A stretch of DNA of 64,000 bases from VXNE01 sp965203615 (GCA_965203615.1 OZ241900.1:3906001-3970000), one strand, 5' to 3'. Positions 27,965 through 38,027 are shown, numbered from the stretch's first letter. Translations and numbers: made by a program. The notes: generated from the sequence alone by a model not told the origin.

Positions 27965-30900
27965 TCAGGCTCGCGAGGGTTGCAACCCCGTGACCGGCGC
28001 TCGCCTTACGTCGGCAACGATGTTGTACAGGCACGGCACCAGCACCAGGGTAATGACGGTCGCGAACAGGATGCCGAACGCAAGTGAAACCGCCATCGGT
28101 ATGACCATCTGCGCCTGCAAGGATGTCTCCGCGATCATCGGCGCCAGGCCGAAGAAGGTCGTAAGGGAAGTGAGCAATATGGGGCGCAGGCGCGCCGCGC
28201 CGGACTGAATCGCCGCCTCCATGGGCGACATGCCGCTGGCTGCCGCCTTGTTGACGAAGTCGATCATGATGAGGCTGTCGTTGACGACGACGCCGGACAG
28301 CGCGATGAATCCGATGATCGATACCGAGTTGAGGGCGAGGCCAAGAATCATGTGGCCGACAACGGCGCCGACGATGCCGAACGGGATGGCGCTCATGATG
28401 ATCAACGGCTGGACGTAGGAGCGAAGCGGAATCGCCAGCAGCGCGTAGATCCCGAACAGCGCTGCCAGGAAGGCGTAGCCGAGCTCGGTCAGTCCCATGC
28501 GTTCGGCTATCGAGCTGCCCGTGAGTTCGAAGCTGACCCCCTGGTGCCGGAGCAGCAGGTCTGGAATGAAATTCCGCCTGATGTCGTCGACGATCCGGGT
28601 GGGTTCCGCGACGTTCGTGTCCGCGTTTGCCCTCACCGTGATGGAGTTGCGCCCGTCCAGCCGCTGCAATGCATTGTAGCCGCGCGCCGTGTCGTACTCG
28701 GCGACTGCGTCGAACGGGAGTTCGCGGCCGTCCGGCATGCGGAACCACATGTTCTCAAGGTTGCCGACGGATTCACGCTCCGAACGTGGATAGCGCACCA
28801 TCACCCTGATTTCGTGACTGTCGCGCTGGATGCGTTGCACTTCCGCCCCGTAGAAGGCCTCTCGCACCTGGCGGGCCAGGTCCGCGAGGGTGACGCCCAT
28901 GGCTTCCGCTTCCGGCTTGACCCTGAGCTTGATCTCCTCGGGCCCGGCTGCGGAGGAACTGCGCACTTCGAAGATGCCTTCGTAGGTCCGCAGGTGATCG
29001 GCGAGTTCGTCGGCGGCGGCCTCGACGCGTTCATGGTTGTTGCCCAGCAACGCCAGTTCGATGTTTGCCTGGCCGCCCATCCGCCTGGAGGAAGAGAACT
29101 TCAATTCCTTGGTTCCAGCGATTTCGCCGACCTTTTCCCGCCACCTGTGTTCGACGTCCCTCAGCGTCACGGGCCGTTGGCCGCCCTTGGCCAGTTCCAC
29201 CTGTATGGTCGCTTTTGTCCCTTCCGTGACGTAGGCGAACATGTTCTCGGCCACATCGATGTCGGTTCCGGTTTCGGCCTTGATCTCCTCGTTGATTTCG
29301 CGCAGGGCCGCATCCATGCGGTTCACGATGTCCAGGATCAGGGCATCGGGGGCGCCTTCATGCAGTTCGACTTCGGCCTTGACGGAGTCGCTGTCAATCT
29401 CCGGAAAGAACACGTAGCGCAACGTGCCGCTTGTGACCACGCCTAACACTAGGATCAGCAGGCTGATGAAGAACGCGAGCGTCGCGTAGCGGTACGAGAT
29501 CGCCCTGCGAAGGAACGGCTTGTAGACACGCTCCGAAAAACGTTTCAGGTTGCGGTCCACCCAGTCGGCGACACCAGCCTTGGGCCCGTGGGAGGATCGC
29601 ATGGCGGCCAGGTGCGACGGCAGGATGAGTTTCGACTCGATCAAGGAGAAAAGGAGGCAGAAGACCACCACCCAGGCGAGCGATTCGAACAGGGGCTCCA
29701 TGCGCGAGCGAACCAGCAGCATGGGCGCGAAGGCGACCATGGTCGTCAATACGCCGAAGGTGGCGGGTATAGCCACCCGTCGCGCGCCGGCGACGATGGC
29801 GTCGAGGTTGTAGCCGCGCTCCTCGGTGTAGGTATAGGCGCTCTCGGCGATGATGATGGCGTCGTCGACCACTATCCCCAGAACGAGAATGAACGCGAAC
29901 AGGCTCATGATGTTGATCGACACGTCCACAAAGGGAAGTGGCAGCATCGCCAGTGCCCCGAGGAACGCCACGGGCAGACCGACCACAACCCATGCCGCGA
30001 TCTTCATGTGCAGGAAAATGCCGAGAATGGCCAGCACGAGCAGACCGCCTAGAGCCATATTCTTCAACATGAGGTTGAGCCGGCCCTTCAGATAGTAGGT
30101 CCTGTCGGACCACGCGGTGAGTTCGACGCCGTCCGGCAGGGTTGATTGCCGCGCTTCGATGAAACGATGGGCCGCCTCGCTGATCGCTATCTCATTGCTG
30201 GTCTTGTCCCCCATCACGTCAATGCCGAAACTGCGTTCGCCGTTGAAGAACGAGTAGATCTCGACTTCGACGAATCCGTCGCGAATGGTCGCGATATCGC
30301 CGAGGCGCACCCGGGTTCCATCCGGCCGCGTCAGCAGGACGATGTCCTCGAACTGCGCGCCGGTATACGCCTGCCCCTTGGTCCGCAGCCGTATCTGCCC
30401 GGCTTCGGACTGGATCGAGCCGCCCGGCAGGTCGATGGACCACTGCCGTATCGTCTGGGCGACCTGGCCCAGGGTCAGTCCGTACTGGCGCAGCGTTTGC
30501 TCGGGGACTTCGATGGATATCTCGAACGGGCGTGAACCGGTCACCTCGGCCATGGGTACCTCCGGCAGAGCCGCGATCTCGTCGCGCAGGTCCTCCGCCA
30601 GTTCCTTCATTGAAGGCTCGTCCAGGTTTCCGTGGACCTGGATGCTCAACACGGCGAACCTGAATTGACGCTTGGAGATGACCGGTCTCTCGGTCTCCGC
30701 CGGAAATGTCGAGATGCTGTCGATGGCCACCTTTATGTCGTTGGCGACCGTATTGATGTCGTAGCCATGCTCGACTTCGGCGACGACTCGACCCGAGCCT
30801 TCCATTGCGGTGGATTTGATCTCGGCGATTCCCTGAACCGACTCGATCGCCTGTTCGATCTTGACCACTACGCCTTCCGCCACTTCCTGTGGCGCTGCTC

Positions 30901-31096
30901 CGCGATACGGCACCGATACGGTGATCTCGTCGGAGCCCATACTGGGGAAGCTCTCTTTCTTGACGACGAAGAGCGACCAGATGCCCGCGCCGATGATGCA
31001 GAACATCAGCAGGTTCGCCGCCACGTGGTTGCGGGCGAACCATCCGATCAGGCCACGCGCTTCGGGTGGGACGGGAGGGGCCTCGGATTCAGCCAT
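27965..31096 (-). CDS. RND-family efflux transporter inner-membrane subunit
   Basis: 1043 residues, typical of AcrB/MexB-type pumps. Twelve membrane segments in two repeats can be traced, with the large periplasmic loops between them. The proton-relay pair is visible in LGIVVDDAIIIAESAYTYTEE. The ATG at 31096 overlaps the end of the adaptor gene by 8 bases, so the two are translationally coupled. No outer-membrane factor is adjacent; a TolC from elsewhere is expected. Sequence style is closer to the hydrophobic-compound (HAE1-like) group than to metal pumps, but the cargo is unknown. Confidence 0.92.
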   Translation of the reverse strand: MAESEAPPVPPEARGLIGWFARNHVAANLLMFCIIGAGIWSLFVVKKESFPSMGSDEITVSVPYRGAAPQEVAEGVVVKIEQAIESVQGIAEIKSTAMEGSGRVVAEVEHGYDINTVANDIKVAIDSISTFPAETERPVISKRQFRFAVLSIQVHGNLDEPSMKELAEDLRDEIAALPEVPMAEVTGSRPFEISIEVPEQTLRQYGLTLGQVAQTIRQWSIDLPGGSIQSEAGQIRLRTKGQAYTGAQFEDIVLLTRPDGTRVRLGDIATIRDGFVEVEIYSFFNGERSFGIDVMGDKTSNEIAISEAAHRFIEARQSTLPDGVELTAWSDRTYYLKGRLNLMLKNMALGGLLVLAILGIFLHMKIAAWVVVGLPVAFLGALAMLPLPFVDVSINIMSLFAFILVLGIVVDDAIIIAESAYTYTEERGYNLDAIVAGARRVAIPATFGVLTTMVAFAPMLLVRSRMEPLFESLAWVVVFCLLFSLIESKLILPSHLAAMRSSHGPKAGVADWVDRNLKRFSERVYKPFLRRAISYRYATLAFFISLLILVLGVVTSGTLRYVFFPEIDSDSVKAEVELHEGAPDALILDIVNRMDAALREINEEIKAETGTDIDVAENMFAYVTEGTKATIQVELAKGGQRPVTLRDVEHRWREKVGEIAGTKELKFSSSRRMGGQANIELALLGNNHERVEAAADELADHLRTYEGIFEVRSSSAAGPEEIKLRVKPEAEAMGVTLADLARQVREAFYGAEVQRIQRDSHEIRVMVRYPRSERESVGNLENMWFRMPDGRELPFDAVAEYDTARGYNALQRLDGRNSITVRANADTNVAEPTRIVDDIRRNFIPDLLLRHQGVSFELTGSSIAERMGLTELGYAFLAALFGIYALLAIPLRSYVQPLIIMSAIPFGIVGAVVGHMILGLALNSVSIIGFIALSGVVVNDSLIMIDFVNKAAASGMSPMEAAIQSGAARLRPILLTSLTTFFGLAPMIAETSLQAQMVIPMAVSLAFGILFATVITLVLVPCLYNIVADVRRAPVTGLQPSRA

Positions 31097-32246
31097 CAAG
31101 GCGTACTCTCATTCCCGGCAACGGATGGTCGATGGGCGTGGTCACGTAGATCTCGCCGTCCGCTACGCCGTGGTCCAGGTACGCGAGATCCTCGTCGGTG
31201 CGTACCACCCCCACCGAGCGTGGTTGTATGGTGGAGTTCGAGTCCACTACCCACAGCGTCGTGCCCCGGGACAGGGCGTGGCGTGGCACTGTCACCAGTT
31301 CGCCTCCGGGCAGGCCGGATATCGCCGCGGTAACGAACGTCCCCATGCGCAATGGCGCCCGTCCGCTGTCGGCGAGGTCGTACGGATCGTCCACCTGTGC
31401 GACGACGTAGAGTACCCTGCTGCTAGCGTCGAATACGCCCTCTGAACGGACGACGCGCGCTTCCCAGTCAAACCGTTGATCGCCGATGCTGGAGCTCAGC
31501 ATCACCGGTAGTTCCCCCCCGGTATCCAGTTTCCTGAGATCGAGGAAGCGCACGTCCTTCTGCGTCACGGGCAATCGAACCTCGGCCAGGTCCACGGCGA
31601 ACGTGCGGGCGACCTGCGCGCCGACGTTCACGTATTGGCCGACGTCGGCGAGCTTTTCGCGCACCATGCCGTCGTAGGGCGCGCGGATGACGGTTCGCTG
31701 CAGATCTTCCTCGACCTTCTCCAGCTCAGCCTCACTCGATTCCAGTTCGGCGAGCGCCTGCTGGAGCTGCGGCTTGCGCAATGTGAGTTCGGATGCCGGT
31801 CCGGAAGCGGCGTTGAGTTCACGCAGGCGCTCCCAGTCTTCGAATGCATATCCGGCCAGGGCGTTTTCGGTGGCGACCGCCGTGCGGGCTCTTGCCACCT
31901 CAGCGCGTGCGCGCTTCACCAACGTCTCGTAGTTGCGCGGGTCGATACGGATCAGTACGTCACCCCGCGCGAAAAAGCCGCCGCTGACGAAGGCGGGCGA
32001 CACCGCGGAGATCTGTCCGGATACTTCGGAAACCAACGTCGTCTGCGTGCGCGGCGACACCAGGCCCCGGGACCTGACGACGAACTCTATGGGCTCCCGC
32101 CGGGCCGTCGCCACGGACACCAGCAATGCGGGTTTGGGCACGGCCTCCTTCGGTGTCTCGGGACGGGCCTGGATCATGGCGAACGACGCGAGGACCGCGG
32201 CGACGATGAATGCCACCGGCAGGATGATCTTCAGAATGCGCGTCAT
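31089..32246 (-). CDS. RND efflux periplasmic adaptor (membrane fusion protein)
   Basis: 385 residues. An N-terminal membrane anchor (ILPVAFIVAAVLASFAMI) precedes a biotinyl-lipoyl-like half (VSGQISAVSPAFVSGGFFARGDVLIRID), a coiled-coil hairpin (about 110-190) and the returning lipoyl half (VIRAPYDGMVREKLADVGQYV). This is the HlyD/AcrA order. It should bridge the inner-membrane pump at 27965-31096 and an outer-membrane channel. First gene of the two-gene unit. Confidence 0.9.
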   Translation of the reverse strand: MTRILKIILPVAFIVAAVLASFAMIQARPETPKEAVPKPALLVSVATARREPIEFVVRSRGLVSPRTQTTLVSEVSGQISAVSPAFVSGGFFARGDVLIRIDPRNYETLVKRARAEVARARTAVATENALAGYAFEDWERLRELNAASGPASELTLRKPQLQQALAELESSEAELEKVEEDLQRTVIRAPYDGMVREKLADVGQYVNVGAQVARTFAVDLAEVRLPVTQKDVRFLDLRKLDTGGELPVMLSSSIGDQRFDWEARVVRSEGVFDASSRVLYVVAQVDDPYDLADSGRAPLRMGTFVTAAISGLPGGELVTVPRHALSRGTTLWVVDSNSTIQPRSVGVVRTDEDLAYLDHGVADGEIYVTTPIDHPLPGMRVRLDG

Positions 32247-32344
32247 GGGGGTGGGTTAGCGTATCCAGGCGGAAGGTAGGCTGGGCGGGCAATGATAGCG
32301 AAAAGGCTTCCCCGGTTCGCCCACTCCGAAGGTTTGCGCAGCGG

Positions 32345-33961
32345 TCACTCGACGATTTGGGAGGAGCGTGCCACCTCGACTGCGGTTGTGTCGTTGACGG
32401 CTTCGCCTACGGTAGGAGTAGAGTCGAAGGCACCTCGGCTGAACACGGTAAGGCGGTTGTCCACCGAATCGATCAAACGTTCATATGCGGCTGACAGTTC
32501 CGACGCATCCAACTCGGCCACGGCCCTGGCGAGGCGTTCGTTCGAATCGAAGGTGAGCACGCGGTCATCCAGGTCCGCCTGCAGTCGCCCTGACCGATCC
32601 GTCAGGTTCCGATCGTCCCGCGTAAGCGCCGAGATAAAGCCGCGCTTGTGCTCCTCGAGTTCTGCGACAGAAATCTCCCGGAGCCACTTTCGCTGCGCCT
32701 CGATGAACGCCCCTGTCGCCGACTGCAGGCCCGCCGTGTCGGTGCCGGGCGACTGCACGACAAAAACGATCCCCGGGTGCCCCTCAACGCTGAAACGGTA
32801 GGCCTGAACGATGTAGCCGCGCTGCTGCTCGGTGCGCAACGTCGTGAAGTAACGAGGTCCCAACATGCGGCCCAGCAATCCCAGACGGGCTCGTTCGGCC
32901 AGCGTTGCGGCGTCTCCCTGCAGGTAGAGCACGTAGACCGCGTCGTCGTGATCGACTTCGCGTTCAATGTATTTTGCGCCGTCGAGTACCCGCGCCACGG
33001 ATGGACCAGGATGCCCGGGCCGAGGCGGTAGCTGACATTGAACGTCGGCTCAAGCACTTCGCCCTCGATGTCGGGGCCGGCGAACGAGACCAGCGAGTTC
33101 TCCGGCACGAGGCGGTCGAGGTAGTCACGGATAAGCGCCTCGTCGAAGGACTCCATCAGGTAGCCGGCCCGGAGGAGGTCCTCCGGAGGATCATGCACCA
33201 TGGCTTCGGCGGCCCACACGACGGTACCGATGGGCGAACCCTGTTCCTGGAAACGGAAAGCGACGTCGTTCATGTCAGCGACTTCCCGGTACCGCCAGGC
33301 CGCGATGCCGTCGTTCCTGATCTTGTCTATCCACGCGTATACCAGACCGATGATCTCGTCGGTGTGCGGTCTCCCCTTGTCCGTCAACCCTATCGTGATG
33401 CCAAAAAACGCGTTCTCGCGGTCAAGCGTGTTGCCCCCGGCGGACAGGGACTTGATCCAGCCCCGACTGTGTAACACGTCGTAAAGCGAGCCAGGACCTT
33501 CGTGGTGGATCAGGTGTGCGAGGTAAGCTGTGGGCTTGCTGCGGTAGTGCGGCTGTAGCGGTGGCACGGGAAAGGAAATCCATACACTCTTGTTGTCCCT
33601 CAGTCTCTGCCACGCGTAGCTTGCCGGCAGGCTCCCGGGTTTGAAGTAACTGGTGGTAGGCGTCGACCGCCGGGTACTTCTCTGTGGCGATGAACAGCAT
33701 GTGCTCGACGAAGTGAGCGAGCCCCGGATGCGCATCCGGATCGTGATCGCTGCCTCTCGCGATGCTGACGGCGGCGGCGGACTTGTCGCTGTCCGGCGCG
33801 TGGATGAGTAGGGCCCTCACCTTGTTTGGCAATTCGACGTAGCGGTATTCGCGCTCGTCGTTCGGGCTTTTGATCGGCTGTGCCTGTTGTGGCGGAATGG
33901 TCTGACAGGCGGACAGCCCTGCGACGGCAAGGAGGCCAACGATTGTCCGGCCTATTCGCAT
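32345..33961 (-). pseudogene. Decayed M16 (insulinase/pitrilysin-type) peptidase
   Basis: Three fragments of one peptidase lie in order in three different frames. The first (33961 to about 33650) has a lipoprotein signal (LLAVAGLSACQ) and the zinc motif HFVEH. The second (about 33650 to 33000) matches the middle of insulin-degrading enzyme (FPVPPLQPHYRSKPTAYLAHLIHHEGPGSL). The third (32998 to 32345) matches its C-terminal domain (TLRTEQQRGYIV). Compared with a roughly 900-residue family member, about 170 residues after the zinc motif and some 250 between the second and third pieces are gone, each loss coinciding with a frame change. The distal glutamate zinc ligand falls in the first gap, so the remnant cannot be an active peptidase. 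Confidence 0.85.
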
Positions 33962-34005
33962 ATTCGGGTGTTGACCGCAGGTTCTCTTCGCCGCGTGACG
34001 GGGTA

Positions 34006-35109
34006 CTAGATCCGACCCTTGTCGAGGTCCAGCCGGCCTCGGGCGAGGTTGAGTCGCAGTACGTCGCTGGCGCCTTCCGCCAGGCGCATGGCCCGAACGC
34101 GTCGATACAGCGTCTCCAGGGGGTGTCCAACGGTCAACGCCCTGCCTCCGACGAGTTGAATGGCGGTATCGACGACTTCGCCCACGGTTTCCGTAGCGAA
34201 GACCTTGCAGGCGATGCCTTCGTTCACGGTGTTCTCGCCGGCGTCCGCGAGCCTGGCGGTGCGGTACACCATGCTGCGCGCGGCATACGCCTTGATGCGC
34301 AGGTCGGCGTAGCGTAGCCGCACGCCCTCGCGGCTGCCGAGGGGCGTGCCGCTGCGATGTGGAGCGGTCAGGTGTGCCGTGAGGTATTCGAGCACCCACC
34401 GCATCAGCCCGACGGACTCCGCGGCGAAAGCGATGCGCGTATCGCCGATCTGGCGGAGGGCGCGGGGCAGGCCTTCGCCCGGCTTGCCCACGATATGCGC
34501 CGCTGGGATCCGCACGTTGTCGAACTCGAACCAGGCATGGTGGGTGCCGTCGAGCGAACCGAAGACCTGCTTGATGCGAACGCCGGGGGTGTCGGTGTCG
34601 ATGACGACCATGGCGGGACCTTCGCCGCCGATTTCTACCAGGGCGTTCACAAAGTCCGCCTGCGCGCCACCGGTCACATAGGACTTTTGGCCATTGATCG
34701 TCAACGTATCGCCATCGATGCGCCCGCTGGTTGGGCGTGCCGCGTCGTCGGGTTCCGTAAAGCCGAACGCCCCGCGTTTCTCTCCCGCGATGAGGGGTGC
34801 GAGGTATCGAGTCGCGATGGGTTCGCCCGCGCCTGCGAGAACGCCGGGACCGGGTCCGAATACGGGCAGGTGAGAAAGGTTGTGACGCGCCAGCGTATCT
34901 CTGGCCACGGTCAGGGCCAGCGTGCTCGCCTCGCTGCCGCCCAGCGCTTTCGGCTGGGTCATGAAGAAGAGCCCGGCGGCCTTCGAGGCGTCGATGATCC
35001 GTTTCCGATTGGCGGCGACATCGGCGGCGAGAGCCGCCAGCGTGCCGCGTGCGAACGCGTCCGTCTCGTCGCGCAATTGCCGCAGTTCAGGCGTCAGCGA
35101 TTCCGGCAC
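34006..35109 (-). CDS. Acyl-CoA dehydrogenase
   Basis: 367 residues from a GTG start with AAAGG upstream. The three-domain acyl-CoA dehydrogenase fold is recognisable: GAFGFTEPDDAARPTSGRI with YVTGGAQAD in the middle beta-domain, and a C-terminal helical bundle with QLVGGRALTVGHPLETLYRRVRAMRLAEG. It feeds electrons from acyl-CoA oxidation to electron-transfer flavoprotein. At 367 residues it is slightly short. The catalytic base could not be placed with certainty by eye. The gene starts 13 bases from the first copy of the dispersed repeat. Confidence 0.88.
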   Translation of the reverse strand: MPESLTPELRQLRDETDAFARGTLAALAADVAANRKRIIDASKAAGLFFMTQPKALGGSEASTLALTVARDTLARHNLSHLPVFGPGPGVLAGAGEPIATRYLAPLIAGEKRGAFGFTEPDDAARPTSGRIDGDTLTINGQKSYVTGGAQADFVNALVEIGGEGPAMVVIDTDTPGVRIKQVFGSLDGTHHAWFEFDNVRIPAAHIVGKPGEGLPRALRQIGDTRIAFAAESVGLMRWVLEYLTAHLTAPHRSGTPLGSREGVRLRYADLRIKAYAARSMVYRTARLADAGENTVNEGIACKVFATETVGEVVDTAIQLVGGRALTVGHPLETLYRRVRAMRLAEGASDVLRLNLARGRLDLDKGRI

Positions 35110-35122
35110 GTTGAAGGCCTTT

Positions 35123-35233
35123 CATGGAGCAAACGCCTCCCGGGAGCGCCAGCGACCGGGGGTGTCTGGTCCATGGGCGGCGAGCGGGGCCGGGCCACAG
35201 GCGAAGCCGAAGGCTGCGGCTGTGGGGCACTTT
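35123..35233 (-). repeat. Dispersed two-hairpin repeat, copy A
   Basis: One of five related units. In the orientation read here on the plus strand it runs from CATGGAGCAAACGCC to GTGGGGCACTTT and contains GAGCGCCAGCGACCGG and GAGCGGGGCCGGGCCACAGG. It directly precedes copy B in tandem and lies just upstream of the acyl-CoA dehydrogenase start. Confidence 0.85.
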
Positions 35234-35340
35234 CATGGAACAGACGTCGCCGTGGAGCGTCAGCGACTGGCGGCGATTGTTGCATGGACGAGGGGCTCGG
35301 TCGGGCCACGGGCGGCGCGAAGGCGCCGACTGTAGGGCTA
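35234..35340 (-). repeat. Dispersed two-hairpin repeat, copy B (diverged)
   Basis: Tandem with copy A and clearly more diverged (GAGCGTCAGCGACTGG, GGTCGGGCCACGGGCGG). Its far end reaches the stop codon of the HTH-membrane protein gene at 35338-35340. Together A and B fill the whole gap between the two minus-strand genes. Confidence 0.75.
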
Positions 35341-35697
35341 CAACGTCTGCCACATCAAGAAGGCAATGACGAGGAAACCGCAGAGCACCATGGCGCCGAG
35401 CGCGCTGACCAGGTACATCTCTCCCGTGGCGCGCCGCCGCACTCGATCCTCGACTTTCTCGGGATCCTGTGCGGACGTCGTCGAGGTCAGCCGATAACGG
35501 GTCAGCCCGTCGCGTTTCGGCAAACGGACGAAAAGCTCGGGCGTCGCGTCGAGGCGCTCTTTCACGTCGATCATCGCGATTCCCGTGCGGCGCGCGATCT
35601 GTTGCGGGTGCAGGCCGATTCCGGGTTCTTCGCGAAACACCCGGTGGATGGCGAGGATGCGGCGCGTCTTGCCCCAGTAGCGCGGCGTCAGCAACAC
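35338..35697 (-). CDS. Small protein: N-terminal helix-turn-helix-like domain, C-terminal membrane helix
   Basis: 119 residues from a GTG start. Residues about 10-55 look like a winged or plain helix-turn-helix (ILAIHRVFREEPGIGLHPQQIARRTGIAMIDVKERL), followed by a basic linker and one membrane helix at the C-terminus (LVSALGAMVLCGFLVIAFLMW). A tail-anchored DNA-binding-like protein is an unusual layout; a protein-binding helical domain is an alternative. It is divergent from ppk. Its stop codon abuts repeat copy B. Confidence 0.6.
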   Translation of the reverse strand: MLLTPRYWGKTRRILAIHRVFREEPGIGLHPQQIARRTGIAMIDVKERLDATPELFVRLPKRDGLTRYRLTSTTSAQDPEKVEDRVRRRATGEMYLVSALGAMVLCGFLVIAFLMWQTL

Positions 35698-35963
35698 GGC
35701 GCGGGCCTTGTCGAGTAACGTTCATTCATGCCGAAGATGATAGCCGTCCGCGAAGTGCCGGGACAGTCGCCGAGAACGGCTTGCGGTCCCGCGATACGCG
35801 GCTGGGAGGTTGCGCCGTGGAACGGCACGCAAGTGCCGATCAAGGCGTAACATCGTAGGTGGGCTTGGGCGGGGGTGAAAGATGGCGCGCCCGAAGGGTC
35901 GACAGATTTCATGGCACTGGGGCATGTCGTGGCATCGTCGGACAGTTTTGGTATCTTGCCGAC

Positions 35964-38027
35964 ATGGCCGCAAACGTCGATCTTGCCAACCCGGACTTCT
36001 ATATCAATCGGGAGATCTCCTTTCTCCGATTCAACCGGCGCGTGCTCGAGCAGGCGAAGAATCCCGACGTGCCGCTCCTGGAGCGTCTCCGGTTCCTCTG
36101 CATCACGAGTTCGAATCTCGACGAGTTCTTCGAGATTCGCGTGGCGGGTCTGAAGCAGCGGAACGCGCTGGGGTCTACGCAGCGGGGGCCGGAAAACCAG
36201 ACTCCGGCGGAACAGTTGAGCGCGATTTCGGTGGAAGCGCATGATCTCGTGGACGAGCAGTACGGGGTGCTCAACGACATCCTGTTCCCGGCCCTGGAGC
36301 AGGAGGGTATCCATTTCCTCGGCAGCGAGCGTTGGGACAAGAGGCAGAGTCGCTGGCTCAAGCGATACTTCAACTATGAGCTGGAGCCCATCCTGACGCC
36401 GATCGGCCTCGACCCGGCGCATCCGTTTCCGCGGCTCCTGAACAAGAACCTGACCTTCATCGTGACCCTGGAGGGCAAGGACGCCTTCGGACGCAGCAGC
36501 GGCATGGCGATCGTGCAGGCGCCCCGGGCGTTGCCGAGGGTCGTGCGGCTGCCCGAAAGCAACGGCGAATCGTCTTACGAACTGGTGTTTCTCTCGTCGA
36601 TCATCGACGCCAATGTCAACGAACTGTTCTCGGGAATGCGCGTCACCGGTTGCTATCAGTTCCGGGTGACGCGCAACAGCGACCTCTTCGTGGACGAAGA
36701 GGAAGTGGACGATCTCCTTCGGGCGGTGGAGGGGGAGCTTCTGTCGCGCCGGTTCGGAGATGCGGTGCGCCTGGAGTTGGACGAGGACTGTCCCCCCGAT
36801 GTCGCGCACTTCCTGCAGATGCAGTTCAACCTGGGCGACGACGATGTCTACCGGTGCGATGGTCCGGTCAACCTCATGCGGCTCAACACCATCCCGGACG
36901 AGGTCGCGCGTCCGGACCTCAAGTACGCGGGTTTCACGCCGAGAACCTTGAGCCGCATCCAGCGCGCGTCGAACCTGTTCGCGGCCATTCGCGAAGGGGA
37001 CATCCTGCTGCACCATCCGTTCGATTCTTTCCTTCCGGTGATCGACTTTCTGCGCCAGGCGGCGACGGATCCGGCGGTGCTGTCGATTCGTCAGACGCTG
37101 TACCGCACGGGCGCCGACTCTGCGGTCGTCAGCGCGCTGATCGAGGCGGCGGCCAATGGCAAGGAGGTCCTGGTCGTCATCGAACTGCGCGCCCGTTTCG
37201 ACGAGGAGGCCAATATCGAACTCGCCAACAGCCTGCAGGAAGTGGGCGCCCAGGTGGTGTACGGCGTCGTCGGATTCAAGACCCACGCCAAGATGTCCAT
37301 GGTGATCCGCCGGGAAGGCAAGCGCCTGGCCCGGTACGCCCACGTCGGGACGGGCAACTACCATACGCGCACCGCCCGCCTGTATACGGACTACGGGCTG
37401 TTCACCTGCGATCCGGCCATCACCAGGGACGTGGAGCAGGTGTTCAAGCAGCTCACGACGATGGGGAAAGCCGGCAAGCTGAAGAAGATGCTACAGGCGC
37501 CGTTCACCCTGCAAAGCACCTTGCATCAGCACATCGAGACCGAGATCGCCAATGCTGAGGCTGGCCGCCCGGCACGGTTGATCGCCAAGATGAACGCGCT
37601 GATCGATCCGGAGACGATTCGTGTTCTTTACCGTGCCTCCCAGGCGGGGGTCAAGGTGGATCTCATCGTGCGCGGCCTGTGCGCGCTCAGGCCGGGTATC
37701 GAGGGCGTTTCGGAGAACATTCGCGTGATCTCCGTGATCGGTCGGTTCCTGGAGCATACGCGCGTGTTCTATTTCGAACACGGCGGCGAGCCCCTGATGT
37801 ACATATCGAGCGCCGACTGGATGCAGAGGAACTTCTTCGATCGCGTCGAAACATGCATCCCGATCGAGGATCAGACGCTGCGCGATTCGGTGATGCGCGA
37901 TATGAAGCTGTACCTCGACGATACCGCGGCATGGGAGCTCAATTCGGACGGCGGCTACGAGCGCCGCAAGGGTGGCCGGAGACCGCGCATCGCCCAGGAT
38001 CGGTTACTGAAAGTCGCGCCCGGTTAA
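35964..38027 (+). CDS. ppk: Polyphosphate kinase 1
   Basis: 687 residues, almost exactly the length of the E. coli enzyme, taking the ATG at 35964; an ATG at 35859 gives an unlikely Arg-rich extension. Start region FYINREISFLRFNRRVLEQ, the phosphorylated-histidine segment THAKMSMVIRREG, and FEHGGEPLMYISSADWMQRN are intact. It polymerises the terminal phosphate of ATP into polyphosphate. The exopolyphosphatase gene is convergent, 47 bases away, rather than in the more usual ppk-ppx operon. Confidence 0.96.
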   Translation: MAANVDLANPDFYINREISFLRFNRRVLEQAKNPDVPLLERLRFLCITSSNLDEFFEIRVAGLKQRNALGSTQRGPENQTPAEQLSAISVEAHDLVDEQYGVLNDILFPALEQEGIHFLGSERWDKRQSRWLKRYFNYELEPILTPIGLDPAHPFPRLLNKNLTFIVTLEGKDAFGRSSGMAIVQAPRALPRVVRLPESNGESSYELVFLSSIIDANVNELFSGMRVTGCYQFRVTRNSDLFVDEEEVDDLLRAVEGELLSRRFGDAVRLELDEDCPPDVAHFLQMQFNLGDDDVYRCDGPVNLMRLNTIPDEVARPDLKYAGFTPRTLSRIQRASNLFAAIREGDILLHHPFDSFLPVIDFLRQAATDPAVLSIRQTLYRTGADSAVVSALIEAAANGKEVLVVIELRARFDEEANIELANSLQEVGAQVVYGVVGFKTHAKMSMVIRREGKRLARYAHVGTGNYHTRTARLYTDYGLFTCDPAITRDVEQVFKQLTTMGKAGKLKKMLQAPFTLQSTLHQHIETEIANAEAGRPARLIAKMNALIDPETIRVLYRASQAGVKVDLIVRGLCALRPGIEGVSENIRVISVIGRFLEHTRVFYFEHGGEPLMYISSADWMQRNFFDRVETCIPIEDQTLRDSVMRDMKLYLDDTAAWELNSDGGYERRKGGRRPRIAQDRLLKVAPG

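Noticed and set aside
35123..35340. CRISPR-like array from the tandem repeat pair
   Set aside because: Only two units, far too long, with no spacers and no cas genes.
35087..35725. 212-residue minus-strand frame running through repeat copies A and B
   Set aside because: It is a stop-free translation of the repeat and the shadow of the HTH-membrane gene. No homology or ribosome site.
36105..36125. tRNA T-loop-like string AGTTCGAATCTC
   Set aside because: It lies inside ppk coding sequence, with no acceptor stem or anticodon arm around it. No tRNA was found in the window.
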